Source: Lasioglossum baleicum (taxonomy: Eukaryota; Arthropoda; Insecta; Hymenoptera; Halictidae). From it: a stretch of DNA of 64,000 nucleotides. A program made the position numbers and the translations under genes. The notes below the pieces were generated by a model. The model did not search any database. It was not told the DNA's origin and saw only the letters and a program-made list of their open reading frames with translations. The stretch is from contig NW_027469084.1 in the NCBI RefSeq assembly GCF_051020765.1, positions 310,001 through 374,000 of the forward strand, in the 5' to 3' direction. How positions within the stretch are numbered: the first letter of the stretch is position 1; each line of letters starts with the position of its first letter. Positions 26,301-37,660 of this stretch are shown in pieces.

Positions 26301-29300
26301 TCTCGCAGAAGGAGGCAAACGCTGCTCTTGACCTCTCGCTGCCGATCATGTGGTCGACCACGACCGGCAACGAGAGGTCCATCCCAATAACGCCCCTTAT
26401 GTCTCTGTGCGGCGCCGACCACGCTGGACATTCTTTCAGCGTATGGCGCGCAGACTCCTGGGCCTCCTCGCAGTGGTGGCACTGCGATCCTCCCAGTGCC
26501 AGTTATGAACACACAGTTTGACGAAACGGCGGTATGCAGGTAATTTAACTTATGCGCATGCATTGCTGCAACTTGTGCTGTATAATTTAGAATTTTTGTT
26601 ACCGCGGCATCCGATTTTTATACATGTGCAAATACTCGTACACGCTGCATTGTATTTTCCTCCGCACGCGACAAGGAGGGGACAGAGGCGAGTTCCGGCT
26701 AGCGTCTGTCCCCTCCCCCCGTCCCACCCCCCTGGTCGACCCACATAAAACTTAAAAATATGATAAAATAAAAGATAAAATCTATAAATGAAAACGTGTA
26801 TAGATAAAATAGATCAAATAAAAGTCAATAAATAAACAAATAATAATAAGTAAGTAAATACAATGGACAAACCACGACAAACATAAGAAGGGGGGCAAAA
26901 TAAAGGGGAATAAAAGATAAAGATGAAATTTATAATATAGAATATAAAATATATATAGAATAAAATGAAATATTATAAAATAAAAGGACGGGGGTCGACC
27001 GGAAGGTCGCATCTTTGTAGAGGGGGGGAGGGGATTATTGCTCCACCTCGCCCCCCGCGACCTGCCCACCTCGGGGGCGCCTTAACGGCCAGCCCCCCTT
27101 GGCGGCGGTGGAAGTACTAAGTATTCCCACCGCCGCCATTACGTCTGCGGCCCCTTACCGGGGGGCGGTCGGCCTCGTCGGGGTTGCCCCGCCGATGCTA
27201 GCCTCCTGGCGGAGAGTGGTCGGCTTCCCTCTCCCTCTCCGCTGCCTCCTTCTGCGTTATCATAATCTCGCAGAAGGAGGCAAACGCTGCTCTTGACCTC
27301 TCGCTGCCGATCATGTGGTCGACCGCGACCGGCAACGAGAGGTACATCCCAATAACGCCCCTTAGGTCCCCGCGCGGCGCCGACCATGCTGGACATTCTT
27401 CCAGCGTATGGCGCGCAGAGTCCTGGGCCTCCTCGCAGTGGTGGCACTGCGATCCTCCCAGTGCCAGATATGAACACACAGTTTGAGGAAACGGCGGTAT
27501 GCAGGTAATTTAATTTATGCGCATGCATTGCTGCAACTTGTGCTGTATAATTTAGAATTTTTGTTACCGCGGCATCCGATTTTTATACATGTGCAAACAC
27601 TCGTACACGCTGCATTGTATTTTCTTCCGCACGCGACAAGGAGGGGACAGAGGCGAGTTCCGGCTAGCGTCTGTCCCCTCCCCCCGTCCCACCCCCCTGG
27701 TCGACCCGCATAAAACTTAAAAATATGATAAAATAAAAGATAAAGTCTATAAATGAAAACGTGTATAGATAAAATAGATCAAATAAAAGTCAATAAATAA
27801 ACAAATAATAATAAGTAAATAAATACAATGGACAAACCACGACAAACATAAGAAGGGGGGCAAAATAAAGGGGAATAAAAGATAAAGATGAAATTTATAA
27901 TATAGAATATAAAATATATATAGAATAAAATGAAATATTATAAAATAAAAGGACGGGGGTCGACCGGCAGGTCGCATCTTTGTAGAGGGGGGAGGGGATT
28001 ATTGCTCCACCTCAACCCCGCGACCTGCCAACCTCGGGGGCGCCTTAACGGCCAGCCCCCCTTGGCGGCGGTGGAAGTACTAAGTATTCCCACCGCCGCC
28101 ATTACGTCTGCGGCCCCTTACTGGGGGGCCGTCGGCCTCGTCGGAGTTGCCCCGCCGATGCTAGCCTCCTGGCGGAGAGTGGTCGGCTTCCCTCTCCCTC
28201 TCCGCTGCCTCCTTCTGCGTTATCACAATCTCGCAGAAGGAGGCAAACGCTGCTCTTGACCTCTCGCTGCCGATCATGTGGTCGACCACGACCGGCAACG
28301 AGAGGTCCATCCCAATAACGCCCCTTATGTCTCTGTGCGGCGCCGACCACGCTGGACATTCTTTCAGCGTATGGCGCGCAGACTCCTGGGCCTCCTCGCA
28401 GTGGTGGCACTGCGATCCTCCCAGTGCCAGTTATGAACACACAGTTTGACGAAACGGCGGTATGCAGGTAATTTAACTTATGCGCATGCATTGCTGCAAC
28501 TTGTGCTGTATAATTTAGAATTTTTGTTACCGCGGCATCCGATTTTTATACATGTGCAAATACTCGTACAGGCTGCATTGTATTTTCTTCCGCACGCGAC
28601 AAGGAGGGGACAGAGGCGAGTTCCGGCTAGCGTCTGTCCCCTCCCCCCGTCCCAACTCCCTGGTCGACCCGCATAAAACTTAAAAATATGATAAAATAAA
28701 AGATAAAATCTATAAATGAAAACGTGTATAGATAAAATAGATCAAATAAAAGTCAATAAATAAACAAATAATAATAAGTAAATAAATACAATGGACAAAC
28801 CACGACAAACATAAGAAGGGGGGCAAAATAAAGGGGAATAAAAGATAAAGATGAAATTTATAATATAGAATATAAAATATATATAGAATAAAATGAAATA
28901 TTATAAAATAAAAGGACGGGGGTCGACCGGCAGGTCGCATCTTTGTAGAGGGGGGAGGGGATTATTGCTCCACCTCGCCCCCCGCGACCTGCCCACCTCG
29001 GGGGCGCCTTAACGGCCAGCCCCCCTTGGCGGCGGTGGAAGTACTAAGTATTCCCACCGCCGCCATTACGTCTGCGGCCCCTTACCGGGGGGCCGTCGGC
29101 TTCGTCGGGGTTGCCCCGCCGATGCTAGCCTCCTGGCGGAGAGTGGTAGGCTTCCCTCTCCCTCTCCGCTGCCTCCTTCTGCGTTATCATAATCTCGCAG
29201 AAGGAGGCAAACGCTGCTCTTGACCTCTCGCTGCCGATCATGTGGTCGACCGCGACCGGCAACGAGAGGTACATCCCAATAACGCCCCTTAGGTCCCCGC

Positions 29301-32300
29301 GCGGCTCCGACCATGCTGGACATTCTTCCAGCGTATGGCGCGCAGAGTCCTGGGCCTCCTCGCAGTGGTGGCACTGCGATCCTCCCAGTGCCAGTTATGA
29401 ACACACAGTTTGAGGAAACGGCGGTATGCAGGTAATTTAACTTATGCGCATGCATTGCTGCAACTTGTGCTGTATAATTTAGAATTTTTGTTACCGCGGC
29501 ATCCGATTTTTATACATGTGCAAACACTCGTACACGCTGCATTGTATTTTCTTCCGCACGCGACAAGGAGGGGACAGAGGCGAGTTCCGGCTAGCGTCTG
29601 TCCCCTCCCCCCGTCCCACCCCCCTGGTCGACCCGCATAAAACTTAAAAATATGATAAAATAAAAGATAAAATCTATAAATGAAAACGTGTATAGATAGA
29701 ATAGATCAAATAAAAGTCAATAAATAAACAAATAATAATAAGTAAATAAATACAATGGACAAACCACAACAAACATAAGAAGGGGGGCAAAATAAAGGGG
29801 AATAAAAGATAAAGATGAAATTTATAATATAGAATATAAAATATATATAGATTAAAATGAAATATTATAAAATAAAAGGACGGGGGTCGACCGGCAGGTC
29901 GCATCTTTGTAGAGGGGGGGAGGGGATTATTGATCCACCTCGCCCCCGCGACCTGCCAACCTCGGGGGCGCCTTAACGGCCAGCCCCCCTTGGCGGCGGT
30001 GGAAGTACTAAGTATTCCCACCGCCGCCATTACGTCTGCGGCCCCTTACCGGGGGGCCGTCGGCCTCGTCGGGGTTGCCCCGCCGATGCTAGCCTCCTGG
30101 CGGAGAGTGGTCGGCTTCCCTCTCCCTCTCCGCTGCCTCCTTCTGCGTTATCATAATCTCGCAGAAGGAGGCAAACGCTGCTCTTGACCTCTCGCTGCCG
30201 ATCATGTGGTCGACCGCGACCGGCAACGAGAGGTACATCCCAATAACGCCCCTTAGGTCCCCGCGCGGCGCCGACCATGCTGGACATTCTTCCAGCGTAT
30301 GGCGCGCAGAGTCCTGGGCCTCCTCGCAGTGGTGGCACTGCGATCCTCCCAGTGCCAGATATGAACACACAGTTTGAGGAAACGGCGGTATGCAGGTAAT
30401 TTAACTTATGCGCATGCATTGCTGCAACTTGTGCTGTATAATTTAGAATTTTTGTTACCGCGGCATCCGATTTTTATACATGTGCAAACACTCGTACACG
30501 CTGCATTGTATTTTCTTCCGCACGCGACAAGGAGGGGACAGAGGCGAGTTCCGGCTAGCGTCTGTCCCCTCCCCCCGTCCCACCCCCCTGGTCGACCCGC
30601 ATAAAACTTAAAAATATGATAAAATAAAAGATAAAATCTATAAATGAAAACGTGTATAGATAGAATAGATCAAATAAAAGTCAATAAATAAACAAATAAT
30701 AATAAGTAAATAAATACAATGGACAAACCACAACAAACATAAGAAGGGGGGCAAAATAAAGGGGAATAAAAGATAAAGATGAAATTTATAATATAGAATA
30801 TAAAATATATATAGATTAAAATGAAATATTATAAAATAAAAGGACGGGGGTCGACCGGCAGGTCGCATCTTTGTAGAGGGGGGGAGGGGATTATTGATCC
30901 ACCTCGCCCCCGCGACCTGCCAACCTCGGGGGCGCCTTAACGGCCAGCCCCCCTTGGCGGCGGTGGAAGTACTAAGTATTCCCATCGCCGCCATTACGTC
31001 TGCGGCCCCTTACCGGGGGGCCGTCGGCCTCGTCGGGGTTGCCCCGCCGATGCTAGCCTCCTGGCGGAGAGTGGTCGGCTTCCCTCTCCCTCTCCGCTGC
31101 CTCCTTCTGCGTTATCATAATCTCGCAGAAGGAGGCAAACGCTGCTCTTGACCTCTCGCTGCCGATCATGTGGTCGACCGCGACCGGCAACGAGAGGTAC
31201 ATCCCAATAACGCCCCTTAGGTCCCCGCGCGGCGCCGACCATGCTGGACATTCTTCCAGCGTATGGCGCGCAGAGTCCTGGGCCTCCTCGCAGTGGTGGC
31301 ACTGCGATCCTCCCAGTGCCAGATATGAACACACAGTTTGAGGAAACGGCGGTATGCAGGTAATTTAACTTATGCGCATGCATTGCTGCAACTTGTGCTG
31401 TATAATTTAGAATTTTTGTTACCGCGGCATCCGATTTTTATACATGTGCAAACACTCGTACACGCTGCATTGTATTTTCTTCCGCACGCGACAAGGAGGG
31501 GACAGAGGCGAGTTCCGGCTAGCGTCTGTCCCCTCCCCCCGTCCCACCCCCCTGGTCGACCCGCATAAAACTTAAAAATATGATAAAATAAAAGATAAAG
31601 TCTATAAATGAAAACGTGTATAGATAAAATAGATCAAATAAAAGTCAATAAATAAACAAATAATAATAAGTAAATAAATACAATGGACAAACCACGACAA
31701 ACATAAGAAGGGGGGCAAAATAAAGGGGAATAAAAGATAAAGATGAAATTTATAATATAGAATATAAAATATATATAGAATAAAATGAAATATTATAAAA
31801 TAAAAGGACGGGGGTCGGCCGGCAGGTCGCATCTTTGTAGAGGGGGGGAGGGGATTATTGCTCCACCTCGCCCCCCGCGACCTGCCCACCTCGGGGGCGC
31901 CTTAACGGCCAGCCCCCCTTGGCGGCGGTGGAAGTACTAAGTATTCCCACCGCCGCCATTACGTCTGCGGCCCCTTACCGGGGGGCCGTCGGCCTCGTCG
32001 GGGTTGCCCCGCCGATGCTGGCCTCCTGGCGGAGAGGGGGTCGGCTTCCCTCTCCCTCTCCGCTGCCTCCTTCTGCGTTATCACAATCTCGCAGAAGGAG
32101 GCAAACGCTGCTCTTGACCTCTCGCTGCCGATCATGTGGTCGACCACGACCGGCAACGAGAGGTCCCTCCCAATAACGCCCCTTATGTCTCTGTGCGGCG
32201 CCGACCACGCTGGACATTCTTCCAGCGTATGGCGCGCAGACTCCTGGGCCTCCTCGCAGTGGTGGCACTGCGATCCTCCCAGTGCCAGTTATGAACACAC

Positions 32301-34701
32301 AGTTTGACGAAACGGCGGTATGCAGGTAATTTAACTTATGCGCATGCATTGCTGCAACTTGTGCTGTATAATTTAGAATTTTTGTTACCGCGGCACCCGA
32401 TTTTTATACATGTGCAAATACTCGTACACGCTGCATTGTATTTTCCTCCGCACGCGACAAGGAGGGGACAGAGGCGAGTTCCGGCTAGCGTCTGTCCCCT
32501 CCCCCCGTCCCACACCCCTGGTCGACCCGCATAAAACTTAAAAATATGATAAAATAAAAGATAAAATCTATAAATGAAAACGTGTATAGATAAAATAGAT
32601 CAAATAAAAGTCAATAAATAAACAAATAATAATAAGTAAATAAATACAATGGACAAACCACAACAAACATAAGAAGGGGGGGCAAAATAAAGGGGAATAA
32701 AAGATAAAGATGAAATTTATAACATAGAATATAAAATATATATAGAATAAAATGAAATATTATAAAATAAAAGGAGGGGGGTCGACCGGCAGGTCGCATC
32801 TTTGTAGAGGGGGGGGATTATAGCACCACCTCGCCCCCGCGACCTGCCAACCTCGGGGGCGCCTTAACGGCCAGCCCCCCTTGGCGGCGGTGGAAGTACT
32901 AAGTATTCCCACCGCCGCCATTACGTCTGCGGCCCCTTACCGGGGGGCCGTCGGCCTCGTCGGGGTTGCCCCGCCGATGCTGGCCTCCTGGCGGAGAGGG
33001 GGTCGGCTTCCCTCTCCCTCTCCGCTGCCTCCTTCTGCGTTATCACAATCTTGCAGAAGGAGGCAAACGCTGCTCTTGACCTCTCGCTGCCGATCATGTG
33101 GTCGACCACGACCGGCCACGAGAGGTCCCTCCCAATAACGCCCCTTATGTCTCTGTGCGGCGCCGACCACGCTGGACATTCTTTCAGCGTATGGCGCGCA
33201 GACTCCTGGGCCTCCTCGCAGTGGTGGCACTGCGATCCTCCCAGTGCCAGTTATGAACACACAGTTTGACGAAACGGCGGTATGCAGGTAATTTAACTTA
33301 TGCGCATGCATTGCTGCAACTTGTGCTGTATAATTTAGAATTTTTGTTACCGCGGCACCCGATTTTTATACATGTGCAAATACTCGTACACGCTGCATTG
33401 TATTTTCCTCCGCACGCGACAAGGAGGGGACAGAGGCGAGTTCCGGCTAGCGTCTGTCCCCTCCCCCCGTCCCACACCCCTGGTCGACCCGCATAAAACT
33501 TAAAAATATGATAAAATAAAAGATAAAATCTATAAATGAAAACGTGTATAGATAAAATAGATCAAATAAAAGTCAATAAATAAACAAATAATAATAAGTA
33601 AATAAATACAATGGACAAACCACAACAAACATAAGAAGGGGGGGCAAAATAAAGGGGAATAAAAGATAAAGATGAAATTTATAACATAGAATATAAAATA
33701 TATATAGAATAAAATGAAATATTATAAAATAAAAGGAGGGGGGTCGACCGGCAGGTCGCATCTTTGTAGAGGGGGGGGATTATTACACCACCTCGCCCCC
33801 GCGACCTGCCAACCTCGGGGGCGCCTTAACGGCCAGCCCCCCTTGGCGGCGGTGGAAGTACTAAGTATTCCCACCGCCGCCATTACGTCTGCGGCCCCTT
33901 ACCGGGGGGCCGTCGGCCTCGTCGGGGTTGCCCCGCCGATGCTGGCCTCCTGGCGGAGAGGGGGTCGGCTTCCCTCTCCCTCTCCGCTGCCTCCTTCTGC
34001 GTTATCACAATCTTGCAGAAGGAGGCAAACGCTGCTCTTGACCTCTCGCTGCCGATCATGTGGTCGACCACGACCGGCCACGAGAGGTCCCTCCCAATAA
34101 CGCCCCTTATGTCTCTGTGCGGCGCCGACCACGCTGGACATTCTTTCAGCGTATGGCGCGCAGACTCCTGGGCCTCCTCGCAGTGGTGGCACTGCGATCC
34201 TCCCAGTGCCAGTTATGAACACACAGTTTGACGAAACGGCGGTATGCAGGTAATTTAACTTATGCGCATGCATTGCTGCAACTTGTGCTGTATAATTTAG
34301 AATTTTTGTTACCGCGGCACCCGATTTTTATACATGTGCAAATACTCGTACACGCTGCATTGTATTTTCCTCCGCACGCGACAAGGAGGGGACAGAGGCG
34401 AGTTCCGGCTAGCGTCTGTCCCCTCCCCCCGTCCCACCCCCCTGGTCGACCCGCATAAAACTTAAAAATATGATAAAATAAAAGATAAAATCTATAAATG
34501 AAAACGTGTATAGATAGAATAGATCAAATAAAAGTCAATAAATAAACAAATAATAATAAGTAAATAAATACAATGGACAAACCACAACAAACATAAGAAG
34601 GGGGGCAAAATAAAGGGGAATAAAAGATAAAGATGAAATTTATAATATAGAATATAAAATATATATAGATTAAAATGAAATATTATAAAATAAAAGGACG
34701 G

Positions 34702-35510
34702 GGGTCGACCGGCAGGTCGCATCTTTGTAGAGGGGGGGAGGGGATTATTGATCCACCTCGCCCCCGCGACCTGCCAACCTCGGGGGCGCCTTAACGGCCA
34801 GCCCCCCTTGGCGGCGGTGGAAGTACTAAGTATTCCCACCGCCGCCATTACGTCTGCGGCCCCTTACCGGGGGGCCGTCGGCCTCGTCGGGGTTGCCCCG
34901 CCGATGCTGGCCTCCTGGCGGAGAGGGGGTCGGCTTCCCTCTCCCTCTCCGCTGCCTCCTTCTGCGTTATCACAATCTTGCAGAAGGAGGCAAACGCTGC
35001 TCTTGACCTCTCGCTGCCGATCATGTGGTCGACCACGACCGGCCACGAGAGGTCCCTCCCAATAACGCCCCTTATGTCTCTGTGCGGCGCCGACCACGCT
35101 GGACATTCTTTCAGCGTATGGCGCGCAGACTCCTGGGCCTCCTCGCAGTGGTGGCACTGCGATCCTCCCAGTGCCAGTTATGAACACACAGTTTGACGAA
35201 ACGGCGGTATGCAGGTAATTTAACTTATGCGCATGCATTGCTGCAACTTGTGCTGTATAATTTAGAATTTTTGTTACCGCGGCATCCGATTTTTATACAT
35301 GTGCAAATACTCGTACACGCTGCATTGTATTTTCCTCCGCACGCGACAAGGAGGGGACAGAGGCGAGTTCCGGCTAGCGTCTGTCCCCTCCCCCCGTCCC
35401 ACCCCCCTGGTCGACCCGCATAAAACTTAAAAATATGATAAAATAAAAGATAAAATCTATAAATGAAAACGTGTATAGATAAAATAGATCAAATAAAAGT
35501 CAATAAATAA
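34702..35510 (-). repeat. Satellite unit interrupted by the LTR element (left piece)
   Basis: This piece is 809 bp and its continuation is 46982..47141 (160 bp). Together they make 969 bp, or 965 bp after removing one 4 bp target duplication, which is exactly a normal unit length. The break lies in the AT-rich block. This arithmetic independently supports the LTR boundaries and shows that insertion caused no deletion. Confidence 0.93.
35507..35510. repeat. Target site duplication, left (ATAA)
   Basis: ATAA directly before the LTR matches ATAA at 46982..46985. The uninterrupted satellite reads CAATAAATAAACAAAT, consistent with one copy before insertion. A 5 bp reading (AATAA) is possible if the LTR ended one base earlier, but TG...CA ends favour 4 bp. 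Confidence 0.85.
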
Positions 35511-37128
35511 TGTCACGGCGTTTATTTCCCGGCGAACCGAGAGATAACCGCCTTCGAGAAATTATGGCCTTGCGACCGGGCCACGCTCGGTCGCGCGACA
35601 CGTGGTCCTCTCGAGACAAAAGATCTTCGCAGATTCGAACGGAACGACAAATTTGGACACGAAGTGAACGGGCGCCAGGTACTATACCGTACCACGCGAA
35701 CTCTCGAACGATTCGATCGGTTCTCAAAACGACGTCGAATCTGCGAACATCGTTTAGGCCGGTGACGGCCGCGAATGGGTCCAGGGAACCACGTGAGGAA
35801 AGGAACGGGGCATTCCCCGCGACGAGAACGTTTCTCACGGTAAATGAAGCTACTCTGTTGATCTCGGGCAAAATATAGTCGTTTATTAAAACGAGATGGT
35901 CATACAATCCGCCGGCCGCTGCCGGCGGTAGTCAATAGCTTTGCCGGCGCGAACACGAAAGTGACGGCGGCTGTTCGGCCGATCGCGCGGAATAACTTCT
36001 ATCGCGTCGAGCTCGGTCGTCACAGGACTTCGCGTGAATTTACAAGCCACGAGGGCACGAATTCGACCGAGCTCCGGTGACGTACGCGTTCCTAATTCGA
36101 GACTGGGCGAAATGTGCGAACGGTGAACGACACGAAACGAATACGGCGCATTATCCTCCCGAGGAACGATCCGAGGGTAACCCGAAGAATTACCGGGCGA
36201 ATATCGTGGGTCCCGAATAACTCGTGCACGAGGATTCGGCGACACACGATCCGCGGCCTCGCGAGCCTCTCAGGAGAGCGACTCCTGGTCAACGGTAAAC
36301 GCGGGGAAACACGCGGTACACCGCGGTACGAACTTTCGCGAACTCAAATAACGTCCCCGAACCAACACGAACTGGTCACAAAAGATATCGAAATAAAGCC
36401 TGACCGGCACTTACCAATTTCGCTGTACTGGCGGCTGTCGCAAAATACTTTGTTCACTCGCGGTCTAATGGTTCGCACGTCTTAACGGTAAACAGTCCTT
36501 CGACCCAGTGGCCCAGTTCGAGATGCTTCGGAACGCGGAAGCGAGTTTTCCCCCCACTCTCGTCTTCGGCGACGCTCGGGCCAATCACGTTGTTTCTGGG
36601 CGCAGGGACGACTCGATGACATGTCGGCCCGGGCCTTCGGTATTTTCTATTTTCCGAAGCCCGGCCGATATAAGGCGGTAAGTCGGCATCCATGGATCCG
36701 AGCCGTTCCGGTGTAGCTCTCATGGCATTTTCCGGATGAGACGTCGACGAGGGTGGACTGCTGATCGTCCTTATGTTTAACAGCCTCGTCGCTTTCTCCG
36801 GGTTGACAGATCCGGGCTCGGTCCAATCCTCGCCGTCTTCCTTGCCAGCGGCGCCCTGTGATTGGTGTTCCGAGCGTCTCCGCTTGCGGCCTTCCGCCAA
36901 TCGGCGGCCGGAGACAGGTATCGGGCTCCTCGCCGATTTCGGTGGTTTCTGAAAACTCTTGTCGCGCCCGGCGGCGCGACATTCAAATGCGATAATTCTA
37001 TTCTTTTGGGCGTTCGGATGTCCCAGGGAGAGCGCTCGTTATAACCGTTTCGTTATTATGCCGCTTTCCAGTGACCCGGTCTTTCGCTTAAGGTTCGGAG
37101 TGACGTAGGCGGAATCTGCCACGTCACA
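35511..37128 (-). repeat. 3' LTR (element sense)
   Basis: 1618 bp direct repeat of 45364..46981. The inner boundary at 37128 follows the polypurine tract (minus sense) plus a GT dinucleotide, and the outer boundary abuts the satellite. Frames of 60-150 codons occur in the GC-rich LTR on both strands, but several of the longest have no ATG and none has a recognisable domain, so no LTR gene is called. Confidence 0.95.
35882..35887 (-). terminator. Candidate polyadenylation signal in the 3' LTR
   Basis: AATAAA on the minus strand. The only other minus-strand AATAAA I noticed in the LTR (35521..35526) is 10 nt from the LTR end, too close to direct cleavage inside the LTR. The same hexamer is at 45735..45740 in the 5' LTR. 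Confidence 0.45.
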
Positions 37129-37130
37129 AC

Positions 37131-37142
37131 TCCTCCCCCCCC
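37131..37142 (-). other. Polypurine tract
   Basis: On the minus strand GGGGGGGGAGGA, an uninterrupted 12-purine run, is followed by GT and then the 3' LTR start TGTGACG. This is the expected place for priming plus-strand DNA synthesis. Confidence 0.88.
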
Positions 37143-37660
37143 GAAAGAGACCGGGGCACCGGTGGCAGTTACCAGCCAGGCTTGTTCGCGAGTTCGGGGA
37201 CGAACGCTCTTCCTCGGATCTTCCTTTACATAGGGACGGACACTGCAGAGACATACACGCTTCTACCCATCACCAATCCAGACGAATATATCCTTCAAAT
37301 TGTTGCTTTTCCCTGATGTGGGCGGAGCCTGATGACACGACCGGTACCTAAGGGAGAAAACCGGATTCGCTAAAGTTGGGTTCCGCTGAACCCTGAGGAA
37401 CGTAGGGATCAGGGTTAAATAATGAAACTACAGTTGGGGCGACAACTCTTTATTCGCGCCCCCTGGCGCTTAATACTGGTGTCCCTCCCACCCTCCGAAA
37501 CTTCAGTCTTGGAACTAAAATAAACGATATTGCTATCGAAGGGGGGAGGGACCGATAAACAAAATAATCAGTCTTTTAGTCATTTCGAAAAAACTTTGGC
37601 CTCGGTATTGGTCCCGTTATCGGCGGTAACTTGCCGACTGTCCTTGGTTATCTGGCCCCC
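37143..37660 (-). other. 3' UTR of the element with clustered inverted repeats
   Basis: About 520 bp between ORF3 and the polypurine tract with no gene. It holds GTCCCTCCC (37481..37489) with GGGAGGGAC (37544..37552), enclosing a CGATA/TATCG stem; AACCCTGA (37389..37396) with TCAGGGTT (37409..37416); GGGTTC (37378..37383) with GAACCC (37388..37393), which competes with the previous stem; and AGTTG/CAACT at 37432..37447. The role is unknown; RNA export or stability elements are a possibility. Confidence 0.55.

Larger units (their letters stand above)
1..35510 (-). repeat. R1-derived macrosatellite array, left part (about 36.8 units of 960-965 bp)
   Basis: Head-to-tail tandem repeat. Taking the motif GGGTCGACCGG as unit start, units begin at 1, 966, 1926, 2891, 3856, 4821, 5786, 6751 and so on, every 960-965 bp, up to 34702, which is the unit cut by the LTR element. 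Length differences come mainly from a G-run indel about 25-35 bp into the unit. Each unit has a GC-rich part carrying, on the minus strand, the last ~90 codons of an R1-type Pol plus probable 3' UTR, then an AT-rich part of about 250 bp. By eye, units differ by a few percent. Variant classes are shared over long distances, which indicates repeated unequal exchange. Strand is given as that of the embedded R1 fragment. The array starts before the window. A centromeric or heterochromatic location is possible but not shown by the sequence. Confidence 0.97.

Noticed and set aside
1..35510. CRISPR array or short-period repeat
   Set aside because: The period is ~964 bp with no short constant repeat and variable spacer pattern. 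This is a eukaryotic satellite.
35500..35907. 135- and 149-codon minus-strand frames at the LTR outer end (35500..35907, 45311..45760)
   Set aside because: The left one runs across the LTR/satellite border, and the right one across the LTR/leader border and the PBS. No conserved motif, so chance frames.
36454..36900. A 148-codon minus-strand frame inside both LTRs (also 46307..46753), and an overlapping 111-codon frame
   Set aside because: The 148-codon frame begins at TTG, not ATG. The 111-codon frame does start with ATG, but neither has a recognisable domain, and long frames are expected by chance in this GC-rich, stop-poor LTR.
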